Positions 1-8,367 of a stretch of DNA of 40,410 bases are shown one piece after another (the stretch's first letter is position 1; each line of letters opens with the position of its first letter). Origin of the DNA: CALELF01 sp045617925 (GTDB lineage Bacteria; Synergistota; Synergistia; Synergistales; Synergistaceae); the NCBI GenBank assembly GCA_045617925.1, contig JAZLJR010000020.1, positions 1-40,410 of the forward strand, written 5' to 3'. The notes under the pieces were generated by a model. That model saw only the letters and a program-made list of their open reading frames with translations, had not been told where the DNA came from and did no database searches. Made by a program: the position numbers and the translations under genes.

Positions 1-141
1 AACGTGTGCAATGTTGATTGTGATACCACGCTCTCTCTCTTCTGGAGCCTTGTCTATCATATCAAATGGTGTGAAGTCTGCTTGACCGTGACGGGCAAGT
101 GTCTTCGTGATAGCGGCTGTCGTTGTTGTCTTACCATGGTC
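1..141. repeat. Left arm of terminal inverted repeat (tuf coding sequence)
   Basis: Positions 1-141 are the exact reverse complement of 40270-40410. The repeat is simply the shared coding sequence of the two tuf genes, and the first mismatch is at 142. The abrupt end of both arms at the same codon is best explained as an assembly break inside a duplicated gene, not as a biological terminal repeat. Confidence 0.9.
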
Positions 142-204
142 AATGTGACCAATGGTTCCGATGTTCAAGTGTGGTTTGTTACGTACAAATTTCTCTTTTG
201 CCAT
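1..204 (-). CDS. tuf: Elongation factor Tu, N-terminal part (first copy, cut by window edge)
   Basis: Only the first 68 codons are inside the window. The protein begins MAKEKFVRNKPHLNIGTIGH and contains the G1 P-loop GHIDHGKT and the switch-I region ending ERGITINIAH, so it is the GTP-binding domain of EF-Tu, which delivers aminoacyl-tRNA to the ribosome. The start ATG (202-204) follows an AGAGG ribosome binding site. It lies 38 bp downstream of fusA, the usual last position of the str operon. A second copy in the opposite orientation begins at 40207, and within the visible 204 bases the two differ at only two synonymous positions (142 and 157). Confidence 0.97.
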   Translation of the reverse strand, partial: MAKEKFVRNKPHLNIGTIGHIDHGKTTTTAAITKTLARHGQADFTPFDMIDKAPEERERGITINIAHV

Positions 205-242
205 AATAATTACCTCTTTTCAATTTTCAAAATTTATAAATT

Positions 243-2309
243 TTATTTTTTCAAAACGGCTTCTGCCACATTCTTTGGAACTTCCTCATAGTGGTCAAAA
301 GTCATTGTGTAAGATCCGCGTCCTGATGTGCGGCTGCGCAAGTCTGTTGCATAACCAAACATTTCTGCAAGTGGTACATAAGCCTTAACGACTCTTGCGT
401 TTCCACGAACGCCCATCTCTAAAACTCTACCTCTGCGGCTTGAAAGGTCTCCGATGACGTCTCCCATGTATTCTTCTGGGACAACGACCTCAACAGACAT
501 AAGTGGTTCCATAAGCACTGGATTTGCTTTTGCAAGGGCTTCCTTTATTGCCATAGAACCAGCAATGCGGAACGCCATTTCAGAGCTATCAACTTCATGG
601 TAGCTTCCGTCAACGATTGCAACTTTGAGTCCGATAACTGGGTATCCACCCAAAATACCAGTATTCAAAGCATCCTCAACACCCTTCTGTGCTGCAGGAA
701 TATATTCTTTTGGAACAGCACCGCCGACAATCTTGTCTTCCCATTCAAAGCCCTTACCATCCTCTAATGGCTCGATTTCAAGGACAACGTCACCATACTG
801 ACCTTTACCACCAGACTGGCGAACAAATTTGCCTTGAGCTCTTGCGGGCTGCTTTATAGCTTCTCTGTAAGAAACCTGTGGCTTACCAACGGTAACTTCC
901 ACGTTGAATTCTCTTCTAAGTCTATCAACAATGATTTCCAAGTGAAGCTCACCCATACCAGAGATGAGTGTCTGACCTGTATCTTCGTTAACAGAAACAC
1001 GAAATGTTGGGTCTTCTTCTGATAATGCTTCAAGTCCCTTTGCCAATTTGATTTGGTCAGCCTTACTGTTTGGTTCAACAGAAAGTGAAATAACTGGCTC
1101 TGGGAAGGTGAGGTTCTCCAAGAGAACTGGGTGTTTTTCGTCGCAAAGGGTATCACCAGTTCTAACCTGCTTCAACCCTGGAATTGCAACGATCATACCT
1201 GCATGTGTTGATGTAAGCTCTTCACGCTTATTTGCGTGCATTTGAAGAATACGACCAACACGCTCACGCTTACGCGTATTTGTATTATATATAGTAGTTC
1301 CGCTTTCAAGTGTTCCAGAATATACACGACAGAAAGCAAGACGACCAACAAATGGGTCAACCATAATCTTGAATGCGAGAGCCGCAAATGGTTCATCCAT
1401 CTTTGGCTTAATTGCAATTTCATTCTCTGTGTGATCTGGATCAACAGCAACGGTGTCTGGCATATCAATTGGGCTTGGCAAGTAGTCAACTACTGCATCA
1501 AGCACTGGCTGGACACCTTTGTTTTTGAATGCTGAACCGCAAAGGACAGGAACAATTTCCAAAGCAATAGTTGCTTTTCTCAAGACTCTCTTAATTTCCT
1601 CAACTGTAATGTCTTGACCGTCAAGGTAGCGCTCTGCCAATTCATCATCGTGATCAGCAAGTGCCTCAATCAGCTCCATGCGAGCAACTTCCGCTTCATC
1701 TTTCATTTCTGCAGGAATATCTGTTTCATGGAACTCTGTTCCGAGCTCGTCATCATAGATATGAGCCTTTTGTGTAATAAGGTCAACCATTCCAACAAAT
1801 GTGTCTTCGGCACCGATTGGCAACTGAAGTGGAACAGCCTTTGCACCGAGACGTTTTTTCATTTGGTCAACAACATTCATGAAGTTTGCACCGACTCTAT
1901 CCATTTTGTTGACAAAAGCAACACGTGGAACACGATATTTGTCAGCCTGTCTCCAAACTGTTTCTGACTGTGGCTCAACACCACCGACAGCACAGAAGAC
2001 GGAAACCGCACCATCAAGGACTCTCATGGATCTCTCAACTTCAACTGTGAAGTCAACGTGACCTGGTGTGTCAATGATGTTAATCAGGCAGTCATTCCAG
2101 AAACAGGTTGTAGCAGCAGAGGTGATTGTAATACCACGCTCTTTTTCCTGCTCCATCCAGTCCATTGTTGCAGCACCTTCGTGTGTTTCACCGATTTTGT
2201 GCTTTCTGCCTGTATAGAACAAAATTCTTTCCGTTGTTGTGGTTTTCCCTGCGTCAATGTGAGCAGCAATACCAATATTTCTAACTTTTGATAAATCGTA
2301 ATTTGCCAT
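243..2309 (-). CDS. fusA: Elongation factor G
   Basis: A 688-residue translational GTPase that drives ribosomal translocation and, with RRF, ribosome recycling. The N-terminus shows the P-loop AHIDAGKTTTTERIL, the switch-I sequence ERGITITSAA, the G3 motif DTPGH and the G4 motif NKMD. The length is normal for bacterial EF-G and domains I-V appear complete. It lies 23 bp downstream of rpsG and 38 bp upstream of tuf, in canonical str order. The start ATG at 2309 is preceded by AGGTAATTTACT, an acceptable ribosome binding site. Confidence 0.98.
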   Translation of the reverse strand: MANYDLSKVRNIGIAAHIDAGKTTTTERILFYTGRKHKIGETHEGAATMDWMEQEKERGITITSAATTCFWNDCLINIIDTPGHVDFTVEVERSMRVLDGAVSVFCAVGGVEPQSETVWRQADKYRVPRVAFVNKMDRVGANFMNVVDQMKKRLGAKAVPLQLPIGAEDTFVGMVDLITQKAHIYDDELGTEFHETDIPAEMKDEAEVARMELIEALADHDDELAERYLDGQDITVEEIKRVLRKATIALEIVPVLCGSAFKNKGVQPVLDAVVDYLPSPIDMPDTVAVDPDHTENEIAIKPKMDEPFAALAFKIMVDPFVGRLAFCRVYSGTLESGTTIYNTNTRKRERVGRILQMHANKREELTSTHAGMIVAIPGLKQVRTGDTLCDEKHPVLLENLTFPEPVISLSVEPNSKADQIKLAKGLEALSEEDPTFRVSVNEDTGQTLISGMGELHLEIIVDRLRREFNVEVTVGKPQVSYREAIKQPARAQGKFVRQSGGKGQYGDVVLEIEPLEDGKGFEWEDKIVGGAVPKEYIPAAQKGVEDALNTGILGGYPVIGLKVAIVDGSYHEVDSSEMAFRIAGSMAIKEALAKANPVLMEPLMSVEVVVPEEYMGDVIGDLSSRRGRVLEMGVRGNARVVKAYVPLAEMFGYATDLRSRTSGRGSYTMTFDHYEEVPKNVAEAVLKK

Positions 2310-2332
2310 AGTAAATTACCTATTTCCCAAAA

Positions 2333-2803
2333 TTACCAGCGATAGTGTGCAAAGGCTCTGTTTGCTTCTGCCATTCTGTGCGTTTCGTCACGCTTCTTCA
2401 CGGCACCGCCTTCACCTTTACATGCATCGCTAAATTCACGAGCCAAACGTTCCACCATTGGCATCCCCTTGCGAGAACGTGAATTATTGAGAATCCAGCG
2501 AACAGCTAATGCTTGTGCTCTCTCTGGGTTCACTTCCGTAGGAACCTGATATGTAGCACCACCGACACGGCGAGGACGAACCTCAACCAATGGGCGAACA
2601 TTCTGCATTGCTTTTTCATAGACTTCTCTTGATTCCATTTTCAATCTTTCAGCAGCCAATTCCAGTGCTCCATAGAAGATTTTTTCTGCAACGCTCTTTT
2701 TACCATCAAGCATTAAGCAGTTAATAAATCTTGTAATATCTGGATTTCCATAAACTGTATCGGGGGCTGAAATGCGTTTTCTGATGTGACCTTTACGAGA
2801 CAT
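2333..2803 (-). CDS. rpsG: 30S ribosomal protein S7
   Basis: A 156-residue S7 protein that organises the 3' domain of 16S rRNA in the small-subunit head and, in E. coli, autoregulates the str operon. The N-terminal stretch GHIRKRISAPDTVYGNPDIT and the internal VEVRPRRVGGATYQVP are hallmark S7 sequences, and the length is typical. The start follows a GGGAGG ribosome binding site 18 bp after the rpsL stop, so the two genes are co-transcribed. Confidence 0.98.
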   Translation of the reverse strand: MSRKGHIRKRISAPDTVYGNPDITRFINCLMLDGKKSVAEKIFYGALELAAERLKMESREVYEKAMQNVRPLVEVRPRRVGGATYQVPTEVNPERAQALAVRWILNNSRSRKGMPMVERLAREFSDACKGEGGAVKKRDETHRMAEANRAFAHYRW

Positions 2804-2821
2804 TCTTAATTCCTCCCAATA

Positions 2822-3193
2822 TTATTTAGGTTTTCTAGCACCGTAGAGCGAACGGCTCTGACGACGTTTCTCGACTCCACCACAGTCTAATGCACCACGA
2901 ATAATGTGATAACGAACACCTGGCAAGTCCTTCACACGACCGCCGCGGACAAGCACGACTGAGTGTTCCTGAAGGTTGTGACCCTCGCCTGGAATGTAGG
3001 CTGTGACTTCAATACCGTTTGTAAGGCGCACACGAGCAACCTTACGGAGAGCAGAGTTTGGTTTCTTTGGCGTAACTGTGTAAACACGAGTGCAAACGCC
3101 TCTACGCTGTGGGTTCTCCATAAGAGCAGGAGCACTTGAGCGCTTCTTCTTTTCCTCTCTGCCGTTGCGAATAAGTTGTTGAATTGTTGGCAA
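2822..3193 (-). CDS. rpsL: 30S ribosomal protein S12 (TTG start)
   Basis: A 123-residue S12 protein of the decoding centre. The motifs TPKKPNSALRK and GGRVKDLPGVRYH are intact and include the two lysines where streptomycin-resistance changes normally occur, so the sequence is wild type there. The start codon is TTG (3191-3193), chosen because the protein aligns from residue 1 and an AAGGAGG site lies eight bases upstream; no in-frame ATG fits. It is the first gene of the str operon, which here is not joined to rpoBC: the upstream neighbour is rlmB, separated by a terminator and a promoter. Confidence 0.97.
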   Translation of the reverse strand: MPTIQQLIRNGREEKKKRSSAPALMENPQRRGVCTRVYTVTPKKPNSALRKVARVRLTNGIEVTAYIPGEGHNLQEHSVVLVRGGRVKDLPGVRYHIIRGALDCGGVEKRRQSRSLYGARKPK

Positions 3194-3503
3194 AAAAGTT
3201 TCCTCCTTCCAATTTGGAAAATATAATTTTTAGGATTGTCCTTGTAGCAGAATTTGTTTGTGGATTGTTTTCTTCTAGACTCGGCCTCTGTTTTTGATGT
3301 TGCCGAGTGCTGCCTTTTGCCATAACAGAAAAACCTGGTTTTCTTGCCTTGCTCTTGTCAACAAAGCAAGCCACAATAACCTCCACTACCTCAAACTGTC
3401 CTAATAGAATACTTAACATTTAAAACAAAAATGTTAAGATTTTCTCTTGTAAAAAAAGACAGAAAAAAGACAATGCGTGTCAGAATATGCTTTCAGACAC
3501 ACA
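3194..3503 (-). promoter_or_regulatory. Long untranslated leader of the str operon with two hairpins
   Basis: The region between rlmB and rpsL (3194-3740) has no convincing gene. From the predicted transcription start near 3503 to the rpsL TTG the leader is about 310 nt. Near the 5' end, 3477-3500 forms a 9-pair stem with one T-T mismatch (GTGTC...GACAC), followed by T-rich sequence. At 3412-3438 there is a perfect 10-bp stem (CTTAACATTT, 7-nt loop). Neither has a clean terminator tail. A 105-codon frame across 3102-3419 does not resemble any family I know. A regulatory role is inference. Confidence 0.5.
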
Positions 3504-3509
3504 GGCGAA

Positions 3510-3537
3510 ATTATACCAAAAAAATCTACTCTGTCAA
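3510..3537 (-). promoter_or_regulatory. Sigma-70 promoter of the str operon
   Basis: On the minus strand a perfect TTGACA (3532-3537) is followed after 16 bp by a perfect TATAAT (3510-3515). It lies downstream of the rlmB terminator and upstream of rpsL, as expected for a strongly expressed translation operon. Confidence 0.85.
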
Positions 3538-3686
3538 GAGGGTAACGAAAAAAAACGAAAATTTTCGGGTATATTTTTATTTTTTTCAATAAATTAACAA
3601 AATCCTGTTATAGAGCGAAATTCTTTTGTTTTGAATTTGTAAAAGAAAAGAATTTTTTAGAATACTTGACAGGCAAACAAAATAAA

Positions 3687-3730
3687 AAAAATTTTGATTA
3701 GTGTAATTAACTACACTAATCAAAATTTTT
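3687..3730 (-). terminator. Intrinsic terminator after rlmB
   Basis: A perfect 19-bp inverted repeat (3687-3705 with 3712-3730, 6-nt loop) begins 10 bp after the rlmB stop and runs into a T-rich tail on the minus strand. It separates the lpx-ileS-rlmB transcription unit from the str operon. Confidence 0.85.
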
Positions 3731-3740
3731 GCATATCTAT

Positions 3741-4502
3741 TTACATCTTACTTGTGCTTCGCACCCACTCGTAAATTGCCAAGGCAACTGCAATAGAAGC
3801 GTTAAGTGAACCAACTTCACCAGCCATAGGAATAAAACGCACATCATCACATGATTTTTTTGTAGCTTGAGACACTCCATTGCCCTCAGCTCCAACTACT
3901 AACACAGAACGAGGAGGTAAATCCGCTTTAAAAAGAGTGTCTCTTCCCTCCATGTCAAGTGCCGTTATCCAGAAATTTTCCTCCTGCAAACGTTTCAAAG
4001 TGTTTGCCACATTTGCAACGCGCGCAACTGGCAAGCGCGTTGCTGCTCCTGCACTGACCTTTACCACAACACCAGTAACAGAAACTCCACCACGTTTTGG
4101 AATGATTACTCCACTTGCTCCTGCCGTTTCCGCTGTTCTTATGATAGCTCCAAGGTTGTGCGGATCTTCCAAGTGGTCGCAAACAATTAGCAGACATTTG
4201 TTTGGTGCTTGTGGCAAGATTTTAATAAGGTCTTCTAAATCCAAACTTTCAATTGGTGTAGCAAAAGCTACTACTCCTTGGTGATTTTGAGCTGGTGCGT
4301 ATTTTTCACACAAGGCATTTTCCACTACATCAAAGGGAATCTTGCTGGCTCGGCAAGCATCAAGAATTTCGCTTTTTATATGTGGTTTTATCGTTTTTGA
4401 AACAAGAATACGTGTCGCAGCTCCTGCTCTACTCTCCAAGAGAGAGAGCACAGCATTTCTACCAAAGATTATTTCTCTATTCATATTGCTTTGTTGTTCC
4501 AT
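3741..4502 (-). CDS. rlmB: 23S rRNA 2'-O-methyltransferase, RlmB/SpoU family
   Basis: A 253-residue SPOUT-fold methyltransferase, predicted to use SAM to methylate a ribose in 23S rRNA (G2251 in E. coli for RlmB). An N-terminal L30e-like substrate-binding domain (about 8-80) is followed by the three SpoU motifs: DHLEDPHNLGAIIRTAE, VVGAEGNGVS and GSLNASIAVALAIYEW, which form the SAM-binding trefoil knot. The first ATG is favoured by an upstream GAGGT. It is the last gene of the long minus-strand unit, 52 bp after rluD. Closely related tRNA methyltransferases share these motifs, so the exact target is inferred. Confidence 0.9.
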   Translation of the reverse strand: MEQQSNMNREIIFGRNAVLSLLESRAGAATRILVSKTIKPHIKSEILDACRASKIPFDVVENALCEKYAPAQNHQGVVAFATPIESLDLEDLIKILPQAPNKCLLIVCDHLEDPHNLGAIIRTAETAGASGVIIPKRGGVSVTGVVVKVSAGAATRLPVARVANVANTLKRLQEENFWITALDMEGRDTLFKADLPPRSVLVVGAEGNGVSQATKKSCDDVRFIPMAGEVGSLNASIAVALAIYEWVRSTSKM

Positions 4503-4554
4503 AATATAACCTCATAAAATGTTTAATTGACAATTGAGTGTATCTGTCTATCAA

Positions 4555-5490
4555 TTATTGCAGTAAAGAAATAAAATCTAATAATTCCTGTGGCAATTTC
4601 TGCCAAAAATCAAGCCATTTTCTTCTTCTTGGGTGAATAAAACCAAGGTGCCATGCATGGAGAAATACTCTAGGTTCTTCAAATGGTTGTGGACGTGCGG
4701 GAGAATAAAGAGTGTCCCCCACAAGTGGACAGCCAATAGCTGCCATATGCACCCTGATTTGATGAGTTCTACCACTGTGGAGAGTGCATTTGACAAGAGA
4801 ATATTTATCAAACTTTTTGATAACCTCGTAATCAGTCGACGCCTCTCTTCCACCTTCAATGCAAGCCATCTTTAGTCTGTTAAACGGATCACGGTCAATG
4901 GGGTAGTCGATGTTCCCCTTGTCTTTTTTCGGGCAACCGTGACAAAGCGCTAGATAAACTTTTTTCACTTCTCGCTCTTTGAATTGCTTGAATAGACTTT
5001 CCTGTGCTAAACCATTGCGAGCCACAACCATGAGTCCACTCGTTGTAGAATCAAGACGGTGCACAATGCCGGGTCTTTCAACACCATTCAACATTCCAAT
5101 GTCATGGAAACGATATAAAAGTCCATGGACAAGCGTTCCTGTCCAGTGACCAGGAGACGGGTGAACTACAAGCCCAGCTGGCTTATTCACAACAATTATA
5201 TCCGTGTCTTCATAGACAACATCAAAGGCAACATCCTCTGGCTCAAGCTCCAAACTTTGGGGAGGAGGCAAAAGAACAAGAATTTCGTCTCCATCATTCA
5301 CCTTAACTGAAGGCTTTAAGCGTCTACTTGGTGCAATCTCGACAGCACCATTTTTTATTAAAGTGCTTGCAAAATTTCTAGACAATCCAAAATAGCGGGA
5401 CAGGCAAAAATCAAGCCTATGTCCCGCTAATTCATTATCTACTGTAAAAGTTTCCTTATTGTTTGTTGCTTCGTTATTCTCTTCAGCCAT
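4555..5490 (-). CDS. rluD: Pseudouridine synthase, RluD/RluA family
   Basis: A 311-residue protein with an N-terminal S4-like RNA-binding domain (about 17-75) and a RluA-type catalytic domain. The signature HRLDSTTSGLMVVA contains the catalytic aspartate (D147), and HSGRTHQIRVHMA and GDTLY are also conserved. It isomerises uridines in large-subunit rRNA; the RluD-like domain order suggests the helix 69 sites, but this is inference. It starts six bases after ileS with an AAGGA site. An ileS-rluD pairing is seen elsewhere, where lspA often lies between them; no lspA is present here. Confidence 0.93.
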   Translation of the reverse strand: MAEENNEATNNKETFTVDNELAGHRLDFCLSRYFGLSRNFASTLIKNGAVEIAPSRRLKPSVKVNDGDEILVLLPPPQSLELEPEDVAFDVVYEDTDIIVVNKPAGLVVHPSPGHWTGTLVHGLLYRFHDIGMLNGVERPGIVHRLDSTTSGLMVVARNGLAQESLFKQFKEREVKKVYLALCHGCPKKDKGNIDYPIDRDPFNRLKMACIEGGREASTDYEVIKKFDKYSLVKCTLHSGRTHQIRVHMAAIGCPLVGDTLYSPARPQPFEEPRVFLHAWHLGFIHPRRRKWLDFWQKLPQELLDFISLLQ

Positions 5491-5496
5491 TATTCC

Positions 5497-8292
5497 TTAA
5501 TGGTTTAGCTCCTCAAGAACTTTTTTACATCTGTCACAGACTTCTTGACCGTCTTTGCCAACTTCAGCTGCATGTCGCCAGCAACGTGGGCATTTTTCTG
5601 CTTCAGATTTTTCAACAGTAATTTCTATTCCCGTCAAATCATCCTTATATTCAATGCTTGCCTTTGGCAAACTTGTTACAACCTTGCAGGAAGAAACTAT
5701 TAAAATTTCCTGCCACTCTGTGTCAGTCAAATTAAGGTCGGTAAACTTATCATTAAGCACAACTGAAACTTCTGCATCAAGTGGGTGACCTATGACACCT
5801 GCTGTGCGAGCCTTTTCCAGACCTCTTTGAATTGCACTGCGTGCCTGTAAAACTCGCTCCCATTTTTCTTCAATGGAAGAATCAAGACCCGTTGCAAATT
5901 CCGTTGGCCAATCTGCAAGCAAAACGCTCTCTTCCACATCAGCATCCATTTTTCTAATTTCCTGCCAAATTTCTTCCGCCGTAAAGGAAAGAACTGGTGA
6001 CATAAGTTGTGTTAGTGTCTTCAAGGCATGCCACATAACTGTGCGAATTGCCTTGCGTGACGGTGCAGTGGCAGAATCTGCGTAGAGTTTGTCTTTGCAA
6101 ACATCTATGTAGAAGGAAGACATTTCATTATCACAGAATTGGTAAATTAAGGTCATTGGCTGATGAAATTCATATTCATCAAGTCCAGCTGTTACACGAG
6201 CACGAAGTTTCTCAAGTTTTAACATTATATATTTGTCAAGCTCTGACATTTCGTCAAGAGAAACAATATCTGTCTTTGGGTTAAAGCCAGCGAGGTTTGC
6301 AAGAAGGAATCTTGCCGTGTTTCTAATTCTGCGGTAAAGCTCGCTAAGGTTATTGAAAATCTCTATTGAAATACGAACGTCTCCACGATAGTCACTGGAA
6401 GAAACCCAAAGGCGAAGCAAATCAGCGCCCCATTTATCGATGATGTTCTCTGGCTTCATAGTATTCCCGAGAGACTTTGACATCTTTTGACCGTCCGGTC
6501 CCATGATAAATCCATGGGTAAGAACAGCCTTATATGGAGCAGAGCCCTGAGTTGCGACACTATTCAAGAGAGAGGTCTGAAACCATCCTCTATGTTGATC
6601 GCTGCCCTCAAGGTAGAGATCTGCCGGCCAAGAAAGGTCTTCCCAGTTATTCAAAACAGCAGTGTGGCTGGTGCCTGAGTCAAACCACACGTCCATTATA
6701 TTTTTGTCTTTTGTAAGGTGATGAGAGCCACAATGCGGGCAAACAGCAAGCTCGCCAAGCAACTCTTCTGGTGACTCTTGCCACCAAATATCGCTTCCCT
6801 TTTCTCTTATCTTTGCTGCAACAGCTCTAACTCTGTCTGCTGTCAAGATGACTTCACCACAATCTTCGCAATAGAAAGCCGGGATTGGCACGCCCCAAGT
6901 CCTTTGGCGACTAATGCACCAGTCACTTCTGTCGCGCACCATGTTTGTGATTCTGTCCTGTCCCCAGTCTGGAATCCATTTAACACTGTCTATTGCTTTC
7001 AAGGCTTCATCCTTGAACTTTGCAACATTCACAAACCACTGACTTGTGGCACGGAAGATAACGGGCTTTTTGCATCTCCAACAATGTGGGTAACTGTGAG
7101 TTATCTTGCTTTCTCCAAGAAGTCTGCCACTCTCTGTCAAGATTTCAAATACACGAGCTTCACCTTCGCCAAGGCTCATTCCTCCAAAAATAGGAGTTTC
7201 TTTATAATAATGTCCTGTTGGATCAACTGGATTATAAACTTCTATTCCATATTTCACACCTGTTTCATAGTCTTCCACACCATGTCCAGGGGCTGTATGG
7301 ACACATCCTGTGCCATCCTCTAATGTAACATAATCTGCAAGGCAGAACGGAACAACTCTGTCATAGAATGGGTGCGTAGCCTTTGTGTTTTCAAGGTCAC
7401 GCCCCTTGCATGTATAGACTGGTTCGCCAAGAGCAAGCCCTGTAGCTGCTTCAACTTGAGCTTTTAATTCTTGCGCAATTAAATAATATGTTTCGCCAAC
7501 CTTGTAGAAGGTATAATTATACACAGGATGCACGGACACAGCCATAGAAGCAGGGAGCGTCCAAGGCGTTGTCGTCCAAATTATGACGTTAACGTTTTTG
7601 CCTGCAAATTGTGATGAAATTTTCTCTGCATCTTGATACTGATAGGCAACAAAAATGGAGTGGCTTGTTGAATCCTTATATTCAATTTCTGCTGCAGCAA
7701 GTGCTGTTTGACAATCTATGCACCAATAGGTTGGTTTTAATCCTTTATAAACAAGTCCTTTCTCAACCATTGTTGCAAAGCCTTCAAGCTGCGTCGCTTC
7801 ATATTTGGGAAGAAGAGTTAAATAAGGGTGCTCCCAGTCACCGATAACACCAAGACGTTTGAACTGTTCTGTTTGAATTTTTACATGTTTTTTTGCATAG
7901 GCAGCACATCTTGAACGAAGCTCAGTTGGTGTAAGCTCATCCTTGCTGACTCCGTCATCTTTCAAAACTTTTAATTCAATTGGAAGTCCGTGTGTATCAT
8001 AACCAGGAACATAAGGTGTAAAAAATCCACGCTGCCATTTATATTTAACTACAAAATCTTTCAAAATTTTGTTTGTTGCTGTTCCAATATGTATGCTTGC
8101 ATTTGCATAAGGTGGGCCATCGTGCAAGATGAAGCTATTGGCGTTACGCCTTTTTTCTTTTAATTTCTGATAGACATCAATGTCTTCCCAAAATTTCAAA
8201 AAGTTTGGTTCACGAGCAGAAAGATTTGCTCTCATTGGGAAATCTGTTTTTGGCAAAAACAGGGTCTCTTTATAGAATGATTTATCTGCCAT
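5497..8292 (-). CDS. ileS: Isoleucyl-tRNA synthetase
   Basis: A 931-residue class I synthetase that charges tRNA-Ile. The class I signature appears as HIGT (68-71, within PYANASIHIGTATNKILKDF), with Thr replacing the last His; the KMSKS loop GQKMSKSLGN is near residue 600. An editing domain (CP1) lies between, and a C-terminal zinc ribbon (CPRCW...CDRC, about 901-923) marks the bacterial type. The AGGAGG site supports the ATG at 8292. The 75-bp gap upstream is too short for a T-box riboswitch, so control is probably through the upstream operon. Confidence 0.97.
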   Translation of the reverse strand: MADKSFYKETLFLPKTDFPMRANLSAREPNFLKFWEDIDVYQKLKEKRRNANSFILHDGPPYANASIHIGTATNKILKDFVVKYKWQRGFFTPYVPGYDTHGLPIELKVLKDDGVSKDELTPTELRSRCAAYAKKHVKIQTEQFKRLGVIGDWEHPYLTLLPKYEATQLEGFATMVEKGLVYKGLKPTYWCIDCQTALAAAEIEYKDSTSHSIFVAYQYQDAEKISSQFAGKNVNVIIWTTTPWTLPASMAVSVHPVYNYTFYKVGETYYLIAQELKAQVEAATGLALGEPVYTCKGRDLENTKATHPFYDRVVPFCLADYVTLEDGTGCVHTAPGHGVEDYETGVKYGIEVYNPVDPTGHYYKETPIFGGMSLGEGEARVFEILTESGRLLGESKITHSYPHCWRCKKPVIFRATSQWFVNVAKFKDEALKAIDSVKWIPDWGQDRITNMVRDRSDWCISRQRTWGVPIPAFYCEDCGEVILTADRVRAVAAKIREKGSDIWWQESPEELLGELAVCPHCGSHHLTKDKNIMDVWFDSGTSHTAVLNNWEDLSWPADLYLEGSDQHRGWFQTSLLNSVATQGSAPYKAVLTHGFIMGPDGQKMSKSLGNTMKPENIIDKWGADLLRLWVSSSDYRGDVRISIEIFNNLSELYRRIRNTARFLLANLAGFNPKTDIVSLDEMSELDKYIMLKLEKLRARVTAGLDEYEFHQPMTLIYQFCDNEMSSFYIDVCKDKLYADSATAPSRKAIRTVMWHALKTLTQLMSPVLSFTAEEIWQEIRKMDADVEESVLLADWPTEFATGLDSSIEEKWERVLQARSAIQRGLEKARTAGVIGHPLDAEVSVVLNDKFTDLNLTDTEWQEILIVSSCKVVTSLPKASIEYKDDLTGIEITVEKSEAEKCPRCWRHAAEVGKDGQEVCDRCKKVLEELNH

Positions 8293-8367
8293 AAAAGTGC
8301 CTCCTAAAAACTAAGCGTCTTTTATATTTAACATAAAATAAATTTTAAGCGGATACAACAGTTGCTA

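Noticed and set aside
1..141. Terminal inverted repeats of a linear replicon or transposon
   Set aside because: The repeat is tuf coding sequence, and the content between is core chromosomal. A contig break at a duplicated gene is simpler.
3102..3419. 105-codon frame upstream of and overlapping rpsL
   Set aside because: It resembles no family, has no ribosome binding site, overlaps rpsL out of frame and lies in a structured leader. Treated as chance.
6778..7323. 181-codon plus-strand frame inside ileS
   Set aside because: Antisense shadow of the synthetase gene with no recognisable motif.
8293..8367. T-box riboswitch before ileS
   Set aside because: Only 75 bp between nhaC and ileS and no T-box sequence or antiterminator.
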